Shown here: in pieces, positions 42,195 through 52,659 of the stretch | How the letters are laid out: every line of letters starts with the position of its first letter | Numbering within the stretch: position 1 is the first letter of the stretch | Source: Brachypodium distachyon | Lineage: Eukaryota > Streptophyta > Magnoliopsida > Poales > Poaceae | Assembly (NCBI RefSeq): GCF_000005505.3 | Contig: NC_016131.3 | Coordinates: forward strand, 30,061,001 to 30,125,000 | DNA length: 64,000 nt | Direction of reading: 5' to 3' | Position numbers and translations under genes: made by a program | The notes under the pieces: model-generated | What the model saw: the letters and a program-made list of their open reading frames with translations, nothing else | Database searches by the model: none | What the model was told of the DNA's origin: nothing

Positions 42195-43701
42195 ATGCAT
42201 CGCTGGATCATCGCCAGCTGCGGCGACATGCGCCCGGTCCGCCGCCGCGATGCCCAAGACCAGCCCGGTACGCACTCCCAATTGATTAATTCCTCCATCC
42301 GACGTACGAATGCTTAATCAATTAATTTGTTGCATTTATGCAATGCAGAGGAGCCACGGCGGCGGCGGTCGGCGACGGTGTCCCCGCCGAGGCTGAGGAA
42401 GGAGGGGTCGGGCGGGATCCCGGTGCCCAAGGACATGGCGGAGTTCCGGACCATGTCCGAGTACGGCCATCTCAGGCTCTTCACCTATGACCAGCTCAGG
42501 CACGCCACCGCCGACTTCAGCCCCAGGCTCATCGTCGGCGAGGGCGGCTTCGGCGTCGTCTACAAGGCGGTCGTCGGCGGCGCCGAGGTCGCCGTCAAGG
42601 CGCTCAACCCGCAGGGACTTCAGGGCGACCGGGAGTGGCTCGTCAGTTTCATTTCAAACAACTTTGTGTGTCAATGATCAACAAATGTGTGAATTTTGTG
42701 TGTGCGTGTTTCAGACAGAGGTGAGCTGTCTAGGACAGTACAGCCACCAGAACCTGGTGGAGCTCATCGGCTACTGCTGCGAGGACGACCACCGGCTGCT
42801 GGTCTACGAGTACATGGCCAAGGGCAGCCTCGAGAACCACCTCTTCCGACGTACCTACACACTTCCGAATCCACTTCTTCTTCATCATCTTCTGTCATTT
42901 TTAAACTGAAATGAAATGAAATTTTCACTGTCGGGTCAGGCTCGTGCAGTCTCTCCTGGACGACCCGGGTGAAGATCGCCCTGGACGTGGCCCAGGGCCT
43001 GGCCTTCCTCCACGGCGCCGAGCGGCCCATCATCTACCGCGACTTCAAGACCTCCAACATCTTGCTCGACGCGGTTCGTCCCAATCTGTCAGTTTCTTTG
43101 CATGCTTAATCTGAATCTGAATATTTCTCTGGTGCTTGGCGTTGGTACTGCATTGCAGGATTTCAAGGCGAAGCTGTCGGACTTCGGGCTGGCCAAGGAA
43201 GGGCCGATGGGCGGGAACACGCACGTGTCGACGCGGGTGATGGGGACCTACGGGTACGCGGCGCCGGAGTACATGGCGACGGGGCACCTGACGGCGATGA
43301 GCGACGTCTACGGCTTCGGGGTGGTGCTGCTGGAGATGCTGGTGGGCCGGCGGGCGCTGGACCCGCCACCGAGGCCGAGCTCCCGGCCCGGCCCGCCGGG
43401 CCCGGGACCGCCGGCAGGCCGGCCGGTCGGGACGCTGGTGGACTGGGCGCGGCCCATCCTGATCCGGGGCAAGAAGCTGGAGAAGATCGTGGACCGGAGG
43501 ATGGAGCAGCAGGGCCAGGGCGGCTACTCGGCCCGGGCGCTGGAGCGGGTGGCCAGGCTCGCCTACGACTGCCTCAGCCAGAACCCCAAGGTGCGGCCTG
43601 ACATGGCCAGGGTCGTCAAGGTCCTCGAGGCCGCGCTCGCCGCCGACGCGGAAGACGACGGCCGCGGATCCGATTCTTCTCCGGCGCCGGCGGCACGGTG
43701 A
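42195..43701 (+). CDS. Receptor-like cytoplasmic kinase, RLCK-VII/PBL type, five exons
   Basis: Exons 42195-42267, 42349-42641, 42715-42850, 42940-43073 and 43159-43701 all have GT-AG borders. They total 1179 nt (392 aa), and every junction keeps the frame. The kinase domain has glycine loop [10 protein letters not shown], lysine VAVKAL, catalytic [12 protein letters not shown], metal-binding DFGLAKEGP and activation loop [18 protein letters not shown], so all catalytic residues are present. The YRD and [10 protein letters not shown] pattern is that of the RLCK-VII family (relatives of BIK1), which relays signals from surface immune and growth receptors. Unlike most members it does not start with a Met-Gly myristoylation signal: it begins [12 protein letters not shown], where the Cys could be palmitoylated (inference). 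A Pro/Gly-rich insert ([17 protein letters not shown]) sits in the C-lobe. Confidence 0.88.
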
Positions 43702-43981
43702 TGTATGTAGATTTTGGTACGTGCATCCGTACGGCGACGGCGAGTAGAGAAGGACGGCTTAGTGTACGTGGAGCCCGTCGATCGGCGTGTGCAATTATGT
43801 GAAGAGAAATTAAACGCGCTGTGCATGAACGAACGACGAATCGTCCGATTTGATCGAATAAAATGCGATGATAATATGGTGGTGATTGTAGATCACCAAA
43901 TCTTGAGATCCCTGTCTGTCTTGTAGATCAACAGATCTTGAAAACAAACGAAAACATAAATGAAGGTAAAAAGGATAATTT
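43702..43981. other. 3' flank of the RLCK gene
   Basis: Likely 3' UTR; an AATAAA signal occurs at 43857-43862. Confidence 0.5.
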
Positions 43982-44052
43982 GTGGCTGCTGGGATTCGAG
44001 CCCAGGTCTCCACGGCCACAACGTGGAATTCTCACCACTAAACTACAGCCAC
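43982..44052 (-). tRNA. trnH-GTG: tRNA-His (GTG)
   Basis: The minus strand reads GTGGCTGTAGTTTAGTGG, with a D arm, the anticodon stem-loop CCACG-TTGTGGC-CGTGG (anticodon GTG at 44019-44017), the T arm CTGGG-CTCGAAT-CCCAG and the acceptor partner CAGCCAC. All stems pair and there is no intron. The A and B box regions are intact. The downstream (minus-strand) TATCCTTTTTACC stretch supplies a T-run terminator for RNA polymerase III. Confidence 0.93.
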
Positions 44053-44219
44053 ATTGTTGTCTTGGATTGCGACGTAATTTTATAAAGACGTAATTACTAC
44101 TAAACGTACAATCAAAAAGGAGCTGATGCTGGGCTCATCTGTTTGGAATTTTTTTGCCGTGCGCACTGATTGTTTACCATACTATGCTGATTGGTTGGAC
44201 GAAGTTTACCTTACTAGCG
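44053..44219. other. Intergenic
   Basis: 5' flank of tRNA-His; nothing else seen. Confidence 0.4.
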
Positions 44220-44621
44220 TTACACTGTTACCTCTCTCTTTTCGTCCCGAGTTACACCTCCTATACCACCAGCCGTAGTCTCGACTGCATATGCCGCATC
44301 AACATTCAACTTAACGTAATTTTCTCTCGGCTTCTGCCAGCCGTTCCGCACAATCCCTGCCCCTCCCTTCTTTTTAGCTCTGGAATAGTTCGACACCAGG
44401 GTTGAAATCGCGTGTGCTGACCTGACAGGCAATTGGTCCGGTTCTCCATGCGTAGCTTGCCGCCGCTCCCACCAAACATACCAGATGGCAGCAGCGATTA
44501 GATCATTCCGCATAACATCGGGAAAGAAAGGAGCCAAATCAGATGTTTTTAGGAGAATCAACAAATCAGATAAACAGAAATAATGCTCAAGGGTTCTAAA
44601 AAAAAAAGAAATATTGCTCAA
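44220..44621 (-). pseudogene. LINE-derived RNase H-like relic
   Basis: The minus-strand frame contains RNDLIAAAIWYVWWERRQATHGE, then KPRENYVKLNVDAAYAVETTAGGIGGVTRDEKREV. This is the linker and N-terminal half of the RNase H (RVT_3) domain found at the end of plant non-LTR elements, with the first catalytic Asp in NVDAAY. The rest of the domain is missing. Confidence 0.6.
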
Positions 44622-46924
44622 GGAGAGAAAAAAAAATCTAGTACGACTTATGAGACAAAGGCCTAGTAGCAGAAAGAATAAAGTGGGCTGCGGCCCAGGT
44701 CGAGTGGCTCAATTCCGCGGCCACTGCCAGTGCCGACCAATCCTCTTCGTCTTTCTTCCCCGATGCCGGTCCCAAATCTGAGAGTGATCGAACACCGGCC
44801 ACCCGGCCGGCCGCCTTCTCTGCTTTCCCTTTTCCCTCCATCGAGTCTCCAGATCTCCCGCCGTTTAGTGGATTACGGATGGCAGCCGGAGAGATTATAG
44901 CCCGTGTGCTCAGCCGGCGATATTGATAGCCCGTCTGCTCTGCCTGCGACCGGAAAGGCGGAGGAGGAGGTCGAGGCCTACGCGGGTGGGATTTTAAAAA
45001 TTCTTGGCCTCGTTCAGCTCACATCAAAACCCCAACGGGATTCAGGGGAAAATGAACTACAATCCCTTACACCTGGTAGCATCGGGACGCAGCATGGTCC
45101 GGTATTTCTCCATGATGCATAGAGAGATAACATAGTTATGGCGGTGCTAAAGTTTCTCTGAATTTGATAGCTTAAACAGCCTGTCTGAATCTTACATTTA
45201 ACAGTCTGAATTTGGCAACTAACAGTATGGATCGAATTTTGTATCTGACAATCTGAATTTTTTGTGCTTGCAGGAGGGGGTCCACATAAGCTGATCTTGT
45301 GCAGGCTTTGGAAGTGTACCTGCCACTTATTCTAGGACTGGCAGAAGACTTATCTCGTCATTTCAATATATAAACCTTTTGCTTAATCCAATCCATCTTT
45401 GCTGCTCTGAAATGATCGAGATCCTCGCAAAAATTCAGACAATTTTCGTTCCCATATAAAATCCTTGGCAGGGAGCGAGCTGGAAGCCTAAAAGACAAGA
45501 TAAGTTCATGTGGATGAACCAAGAAGACAATGCAGAGGTCCCACAACTAATGCATGGCTATATCAATAAATATATGTTCGTTGCAAGGATGAAGTGAGAA
45601 GATTAACTCGTCTTAATTTGGTGTTGTCAGGAAATGGCATTAGCCGCTTGGCCAGTGCGTGGTACGAGGCGCTGTTCTACACATGATGGGCCATGCTACG
45701 CCGTCACAAGCGAACTCCCTGCTCCTCCCAAAGATATCACTTGAAGGTTACCATGCCAAAATATCCAAAGGTTGTAGAATCACTGTGTGATACTACTTCC
45801 TCTGAATATTAACTGTTACAGTTCTGAATGTACTGTTTCATATAGCTGTCCTGTCCGTCTGAACGAATGATTTAATGATTTGTGTTGGTCAGAGAACAAG
45901 CAAGCTTCAGTGGAGATATTCCTCAAGCCGGCCGGGTACCTCGAGTGTGCCATGCAGCATGTTCTTCCCAGGATGTTGCCTGAAAAGAGGTGTTGTAGTG
46001 TACGTACAAATACAATGCAATGCAACAAGTGTGCCAATATTTGGACAAAAACACAGATTTCTCCTATTGCAAGACTTGCTCATATTACATTGACATAAGA
46101 ATACAGTGTGAGAACTTATCAGATTATAGCTGGCAAATTATTCTCCCTACATCCCTTGCTGTTTTCTCGAACAAACTCCTGCTATTTTTAATTGGCAGCA
46201 CAATACCCTTATAATCCAAATATTCAAAGCCTGAACTGCAAGGTTTGCAAATTAGGGCTGTACAATTCTCTTTTGTGCGTATTTGTAATACCATCATGGA
46301 TTGATGGATCATTTTACTAGCTACAGTTTCTTACTACAGGTTAAACTATAAATTTAATTCAGCCATTCCTCATATTAAGCACTAGAGGTACCATGTATTC
46401 CTATTTGATTTTATGACTGACTTGAATTGGTTTGTGGTGCTAATATTTAGATTAAAAAAGTATGTTTTCTATTATCTCTATGAAGTTAAAAGAAAATCTT
46501 GAATCCATCTTCAGAAGGTAAGCCACATAACCGCAGTCTCTGATATTTCCAATCAATTAAGAATTCTGGAGCTGTTTGGGTCATTGTTGTTTCTTATTTG
46601 ATTTGTTCAGTGGTAGCAGCTAGCCAAAATATGGAACAACGACACTTAAAGGCGAGTTATTAATTTTTCACCGGTGATACTTTTTTTATAACGGGCATTT
46701 TTTAATGGTACTTAAAGGTGAATTCTTCCTTTTTTTGTGGTACTAAAAGGTGACTTCTTAGTATTTGAGCGGCGCGTCCACCAACAACTTGCCTTGTGTG
46801 ACCACTTTTCTACCTACAACAACAACACTTTTTGACAATTTATTTTGTATCTGAAAGATTGTTACCGTCATGCTGCATATGTACTTTGTTGCTGCTTAAT
46901 GTCCTCTGTATTCTGCTGCTGCTA
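44622..46924. other. Intergenic, no gene recognised
   Basis: 2.3 kb without a recognisable product. Open frames on both strands are short. 45170-45260 repeats the words CTGAATTT and CTGAATC several times. Nothing here has clear transposon ends. Confidence 0.35.
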
Positions 46925-47420
46925 AATGGATTTGCACTTGCCTCAAGCAGACGTCAAGCTTAACGAATCCGCATATGCAAATACACGAACCATACGTGGT
47001 TGGTGGAGCCTGGAGCTTGACGACCTTGCATAAAGCTGATTTGACCTGACATTTCAGTTCTTTTACTCTCTTGTGCATCTGTCAATTTTTGTGGAAATGC
47101 GATGCAACAGCTGCCATGGGCATGAAGGAAGTTTTTTCATCTCACCAGCCTCCTCTGGAGTCAGGACTCCTTGTCTCCTTGATCAAAACACTACAGAAGA
47201 GTTTGAAATTCGTTTCCATGACTGGGACTGCCTATGCCTAACTGGAAACAAAAAGAGGTTCTCTGCACGAAAAACTTCCTCTCTCCTCTCTGTCTCTATA
47301 AATACTGCAGATTTCTGTCTTGGCAGTTGGCACCATAGATCAATAATTTGTATTATTCATGAGACTTGTTGAGTGAATAAACTGCAGTCATTCGTAGAAC
47401 TAGCTCAGAAGATTTTTAAT
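46925..47420 (+). promoter_or_regulatory. 5' flank of NB-ARC paralogue B
   Basis: Partly alignable to the 5' flank of gene A (TTTGCACTTGCCTCA, AGCTTAACGAATC, GGAGCCTGG, TTGCATAAAGCTGA). A TCTATAAATAC box lies at about 47294-47304, some 120 bp before the ATG. Confidence 0.45.
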
Positions 47421-48911
47421 ATGGATCTTGCCATATCAGCTGTCACAGGTGATCTCGCGAGTCGGGTCGTCTCTTTTCTCATGAACAAGTGTTCAGATCA
47501 TGTATACTTGGAGGAGGAGAAGGTGGAGAGGCTACAACAACTCTTGCTGAGAGTCTGCACGGTCGTGGAGGAGGCGGACGAGCGATACATCACAAACTCT
47601 TGTATGCATATACAGTTAAAGACATAGCGGCTGCCATGTACCAAGGCCACCATATGTTGGACAACATCAGGTGCAGGCAACAAAAGGATGGTTCCAAGGA
47701 TTTGGTGAGCAATTCATTTGCCTTATCTGTTTCCAATCCTTTCAAACGTTCTCGCACAATTGGTAGTTCTTCAGCTAGCAAAGCCTTTAACTTGGGGTTA
47801 CATGGTGCACTGCAAAACCTAGAAGCTGTTGTTGCTAACATGGTGGAGTTTGTTGTACTTTTGGGTGGATGCGAGCGTATTTCTCCTAGACCTTACGACA
47901 CATATCTTCATGTGGAGAACTTCATGTTTGGTCAGCATGTCGAGAAGCAGCAGATCACTAGCTTCTTACTGCAACACAACGCACCTGGTCCTCCGGCAGT
48001 GCTGCCAATCTTTGGTAGCCGTGGAGTTGGGAAGAAAACCCTTGTTGCACATGTGCAACTATGATAGGGTCCGTTCTCACTTCTCTAAGATTCTTCACCT
48101 GAATGGAGATGATATTTTCAGAATAACAGACCATGAAAGGTTGTCATGGAGGGTATTGGTTGTGGTCGAGTTTGTTTCTGATATAAACGATGATGAATGG
48201 ACAAAGTTTTATTCATCTGTAAGGAGAATGAATGGAGGAAGCAAGGTGATAATATTTGGTCGGAACGAAGAGTTGAAGAGATTTGGAACCACCAGACCAG
48301 TTTCTCTTAACTGCCTGCCATTTGCGGAGTACAGGTACCTGTTGAGGACACTCGCATTCGGAAGTGCAAACCCGATAGATCATCCGCAATTATTGTCAAT
48401 AGTGGAAGAGTTTGCCATGGTGTTGGACGGGTCACTCATTCCAGGAAACTTGATTGCGCACGCAATGAGAAAGAATCAAAATGCCCGTTTCTGGCTTTTG
48501 AAATTGAACGGTCTCAAAACTACAATTGAGATGAGCAAGTCCAGATTTGGCGTCCATCCAAATGTGCTTTTCGACAGAGGCCATCCAGTACAACTGAAAG
48601 GTCACTACCTTTTGTCTGCCCCGTCATGCCTTGTACCGTCAGATAGCGCTCCGAGTAACATTCCCAGAAAGGATCTACCGAACATGAAGTTTGGGGAAGA
48701 ACCTGGTCATATTATTCCACCGAAGGAAGATTTTAAGCTAATTTCATGGGAGTCGAGGCTACCGCCCTACACTTCGTTTGTTCACCAGGTTCAATTTGCT
48801 CCAAGTTGTGTGGGTGAAAAGAAGCCTGGGGCTCCCTTGTCAGGGAAGAAACGTCGAGGTCTATTTGGGTGTTCTTGTGATGATAGTGTAATAACAAACG
48901 TACCAAATTGA
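47421..48911 (+). pseudogene. LRR-less NB-ARC protein, paralogue B (two small deletions)
   Basis: Same family and domain order as gene A. A one-base loss at about 47625 (ACATAG where A has ACAATAG) puts a stop after QLKT. A two-base loss in a TG repeat at about 48055 (CACATGTGCAAC where A has CACATGTGTGCAAC) breaks the P-loop-proximal region after KTLVAHV. Together they remove three bases, so the frame is recovered downstream, ending at 48911. In the first 213 residues about 30 differ from A; after that only about two do (W for G in RLSWRV, V for I at NVPN). The 3' half has remained readable despite the two lesions, which suggests either recent inactivation or recent sequence exchange. A copia element sits 48 bp after the stop codon. 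Confidence 0.85.
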
Positions 48912-48959
48912 TCACATTGTTGAAACAAGAGTAAATTTTAAAAAACCACACTTTTCTCA

Positions 48960-49149
48960 TGTGGTGTGGAGGAGGAAGCAAAGACTAACCTTGTACTGCT
49001 GCTATTGTGTGTGGCGGCTGTGTTCTGGAGAGCCAAGGGGAGCTCCTCCAGGAAAGCCTTAAATAGTTAGTTCATAGCCACCATGAGCTGTATGGGCCAC
49101 ATGGGCTGGGCTGATTAAGTAATAAAGAAGTCTAGTAACATATCCAACA
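48960..49149 (-). repeat. 3' LTR of the copia element
   Basis: 190 bp, TGTTGGATATG to CCACACCACA in element orientation, preceded by a purine tract GAGAGAGAG. Confidence 0.9.
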
Positions 49150-49156
49150 CTCTCTC

Positions 49157-49636
49157 TCAAGATGGGTGATAGATATCTATCATTCCCATCTTGTTGCAAG
49201 CCAAATTGCATTCTCTTGTCCTCAAGCCTTTAGTTAAGCAATCTGCCACTTGTTGTCCTGAACTCACATAATCCAGCTTTATGATTCCAGCATCTAGTTT
49301 CTCTTTTATGAAGAATCTATCAATTTCTACATGCTTGGTTCTATCATGTTGCACTGGATTATTTGCTATGTTGATTGCTGACTTGTTGTCACACCAAATG
49401 TTCAAACATCCATTCTTCAGCACCTTCAATTCACTAAGCATGTTTCTCACCCACAACATTTCACTCAATCCTTGGGAAAAGGCTCTGAATTCTGCTTCAT
49501 CTGTTGACTTAGAGACAACTGACTTTTTCTTACTTCTCCATGACACTAGATTTCCTCCAACAAACACGCAATAGCCCGAAGTTGACCTTCTGTCATCCAA
49601 GCAACTCGCCCAATCGGCATCATAGTATCCATCCAC
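49157..49636 (-). pseudogene. Copia RNase H domain
   Basis: 159 readable residues with DADWASCLDDRRSTSGYC, SKSTDEAEFRA and DNKSAI. It is separated from RT by a one-base deletion after ETVYKIL, which is shared with the copy at 4437-5224. Confidence 0.88.
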
Positions 49637-49686
49637 ATCAAGATGTCCTTTGCTTCTGAAAATAATTCCTTTTCCTGGAGTCCCCT

Positions 49687-50831
49687 TTAAGTATTCAAGA
49701 TTTTGTATACTGTCTCGAGGTGCTCACTCTGAGGCTCATGCATATACCTACTTATGACTCCTACAGCATAAGCGATGTCTGGTCTTGTATGACATAGGTA
49801 TAGCAATCGACCTACAAGTATTTGATACTTCTCCTTGTCAATTGGCTCACCTGATTCAGCTGTAACTTTATGGTTTTGATCCATAGGAGTTGAAACAGCA
49901 TGGCAGCTCAACATACCAACATCACTAAGGAGATCCAGCGTGTACTTTCTTTGTGATAATGCTATTCCCTCCTTTGATCTGGCCACCTCTATTCCAAGGA
50001 AATACCTCAAATTTCCGAGATCCTTAACTTCAAATGCTTGGCTCAGATTTTTCTTCAATCTTGTTATTTATTCTTCATCATCTCCGGTTATTATGATGTC
50101 ATCTACATACACCGCTAGGATCGTGATTTTTCCTTTCGATGTTTGTAGAAGACCGTATGATCACCATTGCACTGACCATACCCCATGTCGCACACTGCCC
50201 TTCTAAACTTGTCAAACCAAGCTCTAGGGGACTGTTTAAGTCCATATAAGGATTTCTTCAATCTACACACCTTGCCTACAGTTTCAGAGGTACTGAAGCC
50301 TGGTGGAACCTCCATGTACACTTCTTCATGTAGATCGCCATGTAAAAAAGCATTCTTCACATCAAGCTGATGTAAAGACCACCCAAAATTAGCTGGACAT
50401 GAGATTAGTATTCTTACCGTGTTCATCTTCGCCACAGTTGCAAAGGTCTCATCGTAGTCGATGCTATAAGTCTAACTATACCCTCTGGCCACCAGTCTTG
50501 CCTTGTATCGTTCTACTTTTCCTCGTTCATTTTGCTTTATTGTGAATACCTACTTGCAACTAACTGCCCTCTTTCCTGTTGGTAGAGTAGTCAATACCCA
50601 AGTTTTGTTCTTTCTTAATGCTTCAAGTTCCTCTACCATGGCTGCACGCCACTTCAGGTCTTCTTTTGCCATCTTCCAATCCTTTGGTACTGACACTAAC
50701 TGAAGTGATGCAACAAAGGCTTTGAAGGAAGGAGATAAAGCCTCATATGACACATAGTTACCAATGTCATGTTCATCAAAGCCATACCTCTTCATCGGTC
50801 TTCCCGCAACAGCCCGAGTCCCTTTTCTCAA
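49687..50831 (-). pseudogene. Copia reverse transcriptase, broken
   Basis: Blocks in order are WVLTTLPTGKRAVSCK, LHQLDVKNAFLHGDLHEEVYM, GLKQSPRAWFDKFRRAV, then after a frame change KDLGNLRYFLGIEVARS and LLYLCHTRPDIAYAVGV. The YVDD region lies between frames at about 50090-50115 (readable as AVYVDDIIIT on the minus strand). Three interruptions were seen. Confidence 0.85.
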
Positions 50832-52030
50832 AGCAATATATAGGCAGATCTATTGATCTCTCCATGGCAGACTCATTTTCACCATCGCTTCCCTCAAAAC
50901 TTTCCTTAGACGGTTGCATGGTTGCACTATCTTCCTGCTCCCCCTGAATCACATGCTGCTCATCACGACCACCCCACGGTCTCCTGGTATATACTTGGAG
51001 GTTTCGTTCCTCATTCACCCTGCGCCACTGCTGTTGTTGCTGCTGCTGCATTTGAGCCTGCTCAGCCTGCTCCAGTTGAGCTCCTTCAACTCTCATCTCC
51101 CCCTCTTGACCAATCTCTATGAACTGAGGATTGTCAAGATCCTCAAACAGCAGGCTGAGATCGGTCTTTTCACCATAAAAAGGTTCAGATTCTCTGAACG
51201 TCACATCCATACTGACAAAAGTTCTCCTTTCAGTGGGACTCCAACACTTGTATCCTTGCTGCCCTGGTGAGTAGCCAATAAAGATGCACTTGATGGCGCG
51301 CGGATCAAGTTTCTTCACTGAGGGCCTGTGATCTCTAACAAAACATGTGCAACCAAATAATTTTGGAGGCACGATGAAGGTATTCTTTTGATAAATCAGT
51401 TCACAGGGAGATTTCATACCTGTCACCCTTGATGGCATATGGTTTATCAAGTAAGTTGCGGTCATAACGGCTTCTCCCCATAAAAATTTCGGCACATTCA
51501 TAGTGAACATAAGAGCTCTAGCCACTTCAAGTATGTGCCTGTTCTTCCTCTCTGCCACTCCATTCTGAGGGGGTGTATCAGGACATGAAGTTTGATGCAA
51601 AATTCCCTGATCAGACAAGAAACTTCCAAAAACATTATTCACATATTCAGTCCCATTGGCAGTCCGAATAGCTTGTATTTGCACATGAAACTGATTCTAG
51701 ACAAGAGCATAGAAATTTTTGAAACAACCAAACACTTCATCTTTATGGCGCATAAGATAAACCCATGTCATTCTGGAATAACAGTCAATGAAGGTTACAA
51801 AATACTTCATCCCACTAATGGACACAACCGGACATGTCCATACATCAGAATGGATCAACATGAAAGGAGATATACTTTTGACCCCCTTACTCACATAAGA
51901 TGTCCTAGTGTGTTTAGCAAACTCACAAGCATCACATCTAAGTTTGTTCCTATCCACTCCACACATTACAGTTGGAAACACTTGGTACATCTTATCAAAA
52001 GCTATATGACCCATATGGCAATGGTGGATT
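50776..52030 (-). pseudogene. Copia integrase, broken
   Basis: The blocks CDACEFAKHTRTSY, IHSDVWTCPVVSISGMKYFVTFIDCYSRMTWVYL and, after one stop at about 51697, RTANGTEYVNNVFGSFL and PPQNGVAERKNRHILEVARAL give the zinc-binding tail and D, D, E core. In RTANGTEY the usual Asp of DNG is N-adjacent (reads AN), so a catalytic Asp may be lost. A Gln-rich run (about 51045) lies in the C-terminal part. Confidence 0.85.
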
Positions 52031-52119
52031 AGTGCCTTCGCTTCCTTGTCCTTGGTAACAGCAGCAAGAGCTTAACTCCCTTCTTGGTCAGGCCCACTAC
52101 GATCCAAGTACCAAAGTCA

Positions 52120-52659
52120 TCAATGCCTGGTTCTAGTCCCAAGCTTCCTCCCCGTCATTGTCTCCTGAATTAAACACATGTGTTTGTTCAGAAATACATC
52201 ACAGTCCATCTGATCAATTAGAGCGCTTAGAGACACTAAATTCACAGGAAATGCAGGCACATGCAGAACTGAAGAGGGTTCAATGCTAGGAGTGCATTTA
52301 ACTGACCCAATCCCCTTTATTGGTTGTGTTGTACCATCTGCAGTATGTATGCTTTCTTGGTATGTGAGGGGAAATTCACTATATGATCCAAATTCTACTA
52401 AATTACCAGAAACATGTTTCGATGCACCAGAATCTAATATCCATTCCGAAACAATTTTTTGTGTGGCAAGAGAAACTCTGTCAATGTTACCTTCATTGGT
52501 GTAGACGAAGTTTGCAAAATTTCCATAGCTGTTTGTCCCTGCTACCTCAGTGGTTTGTCCAGATTTCTGCCCAGATTTTTCATGCTGCTTGTCCTCTCCT
52601 TGTGCAACCATATTATCCCTACGAGCTACCCCATTTTGAACACTAGCACCTCCACTTCG
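52120..52659 (-). pseudogene. Copia protease region
   Basis: SEWILDSGASKHVSGN contains the aspartic protease triad DSG, followed by ADGTTQPIKGIGSV and SVLHVPAFPVNLVSLSALI, typical of copia protease and linker. It begins directly at the nested solo LTR boundary. Confidence 0.85.

Larger units (their letters stand above)
46925..49735. repeat. Inverted segmental duplication, right arm
   Basis: Reverse-orientation match of 4437-7090: upstream flank, NB-ARC paralogue B, 3' flank, copia LTR, RNase H and the end of RT. Near-identical from about 48055 rightwards, clearly diverged to the left of that. Confidence 0.85.

Noticed and set aside
45816..46312. Short frames on both strands in the 44.6-46.9 kb gap
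   Set aside because: Overlapping, short, and without any recognised domain or consistent splice context.
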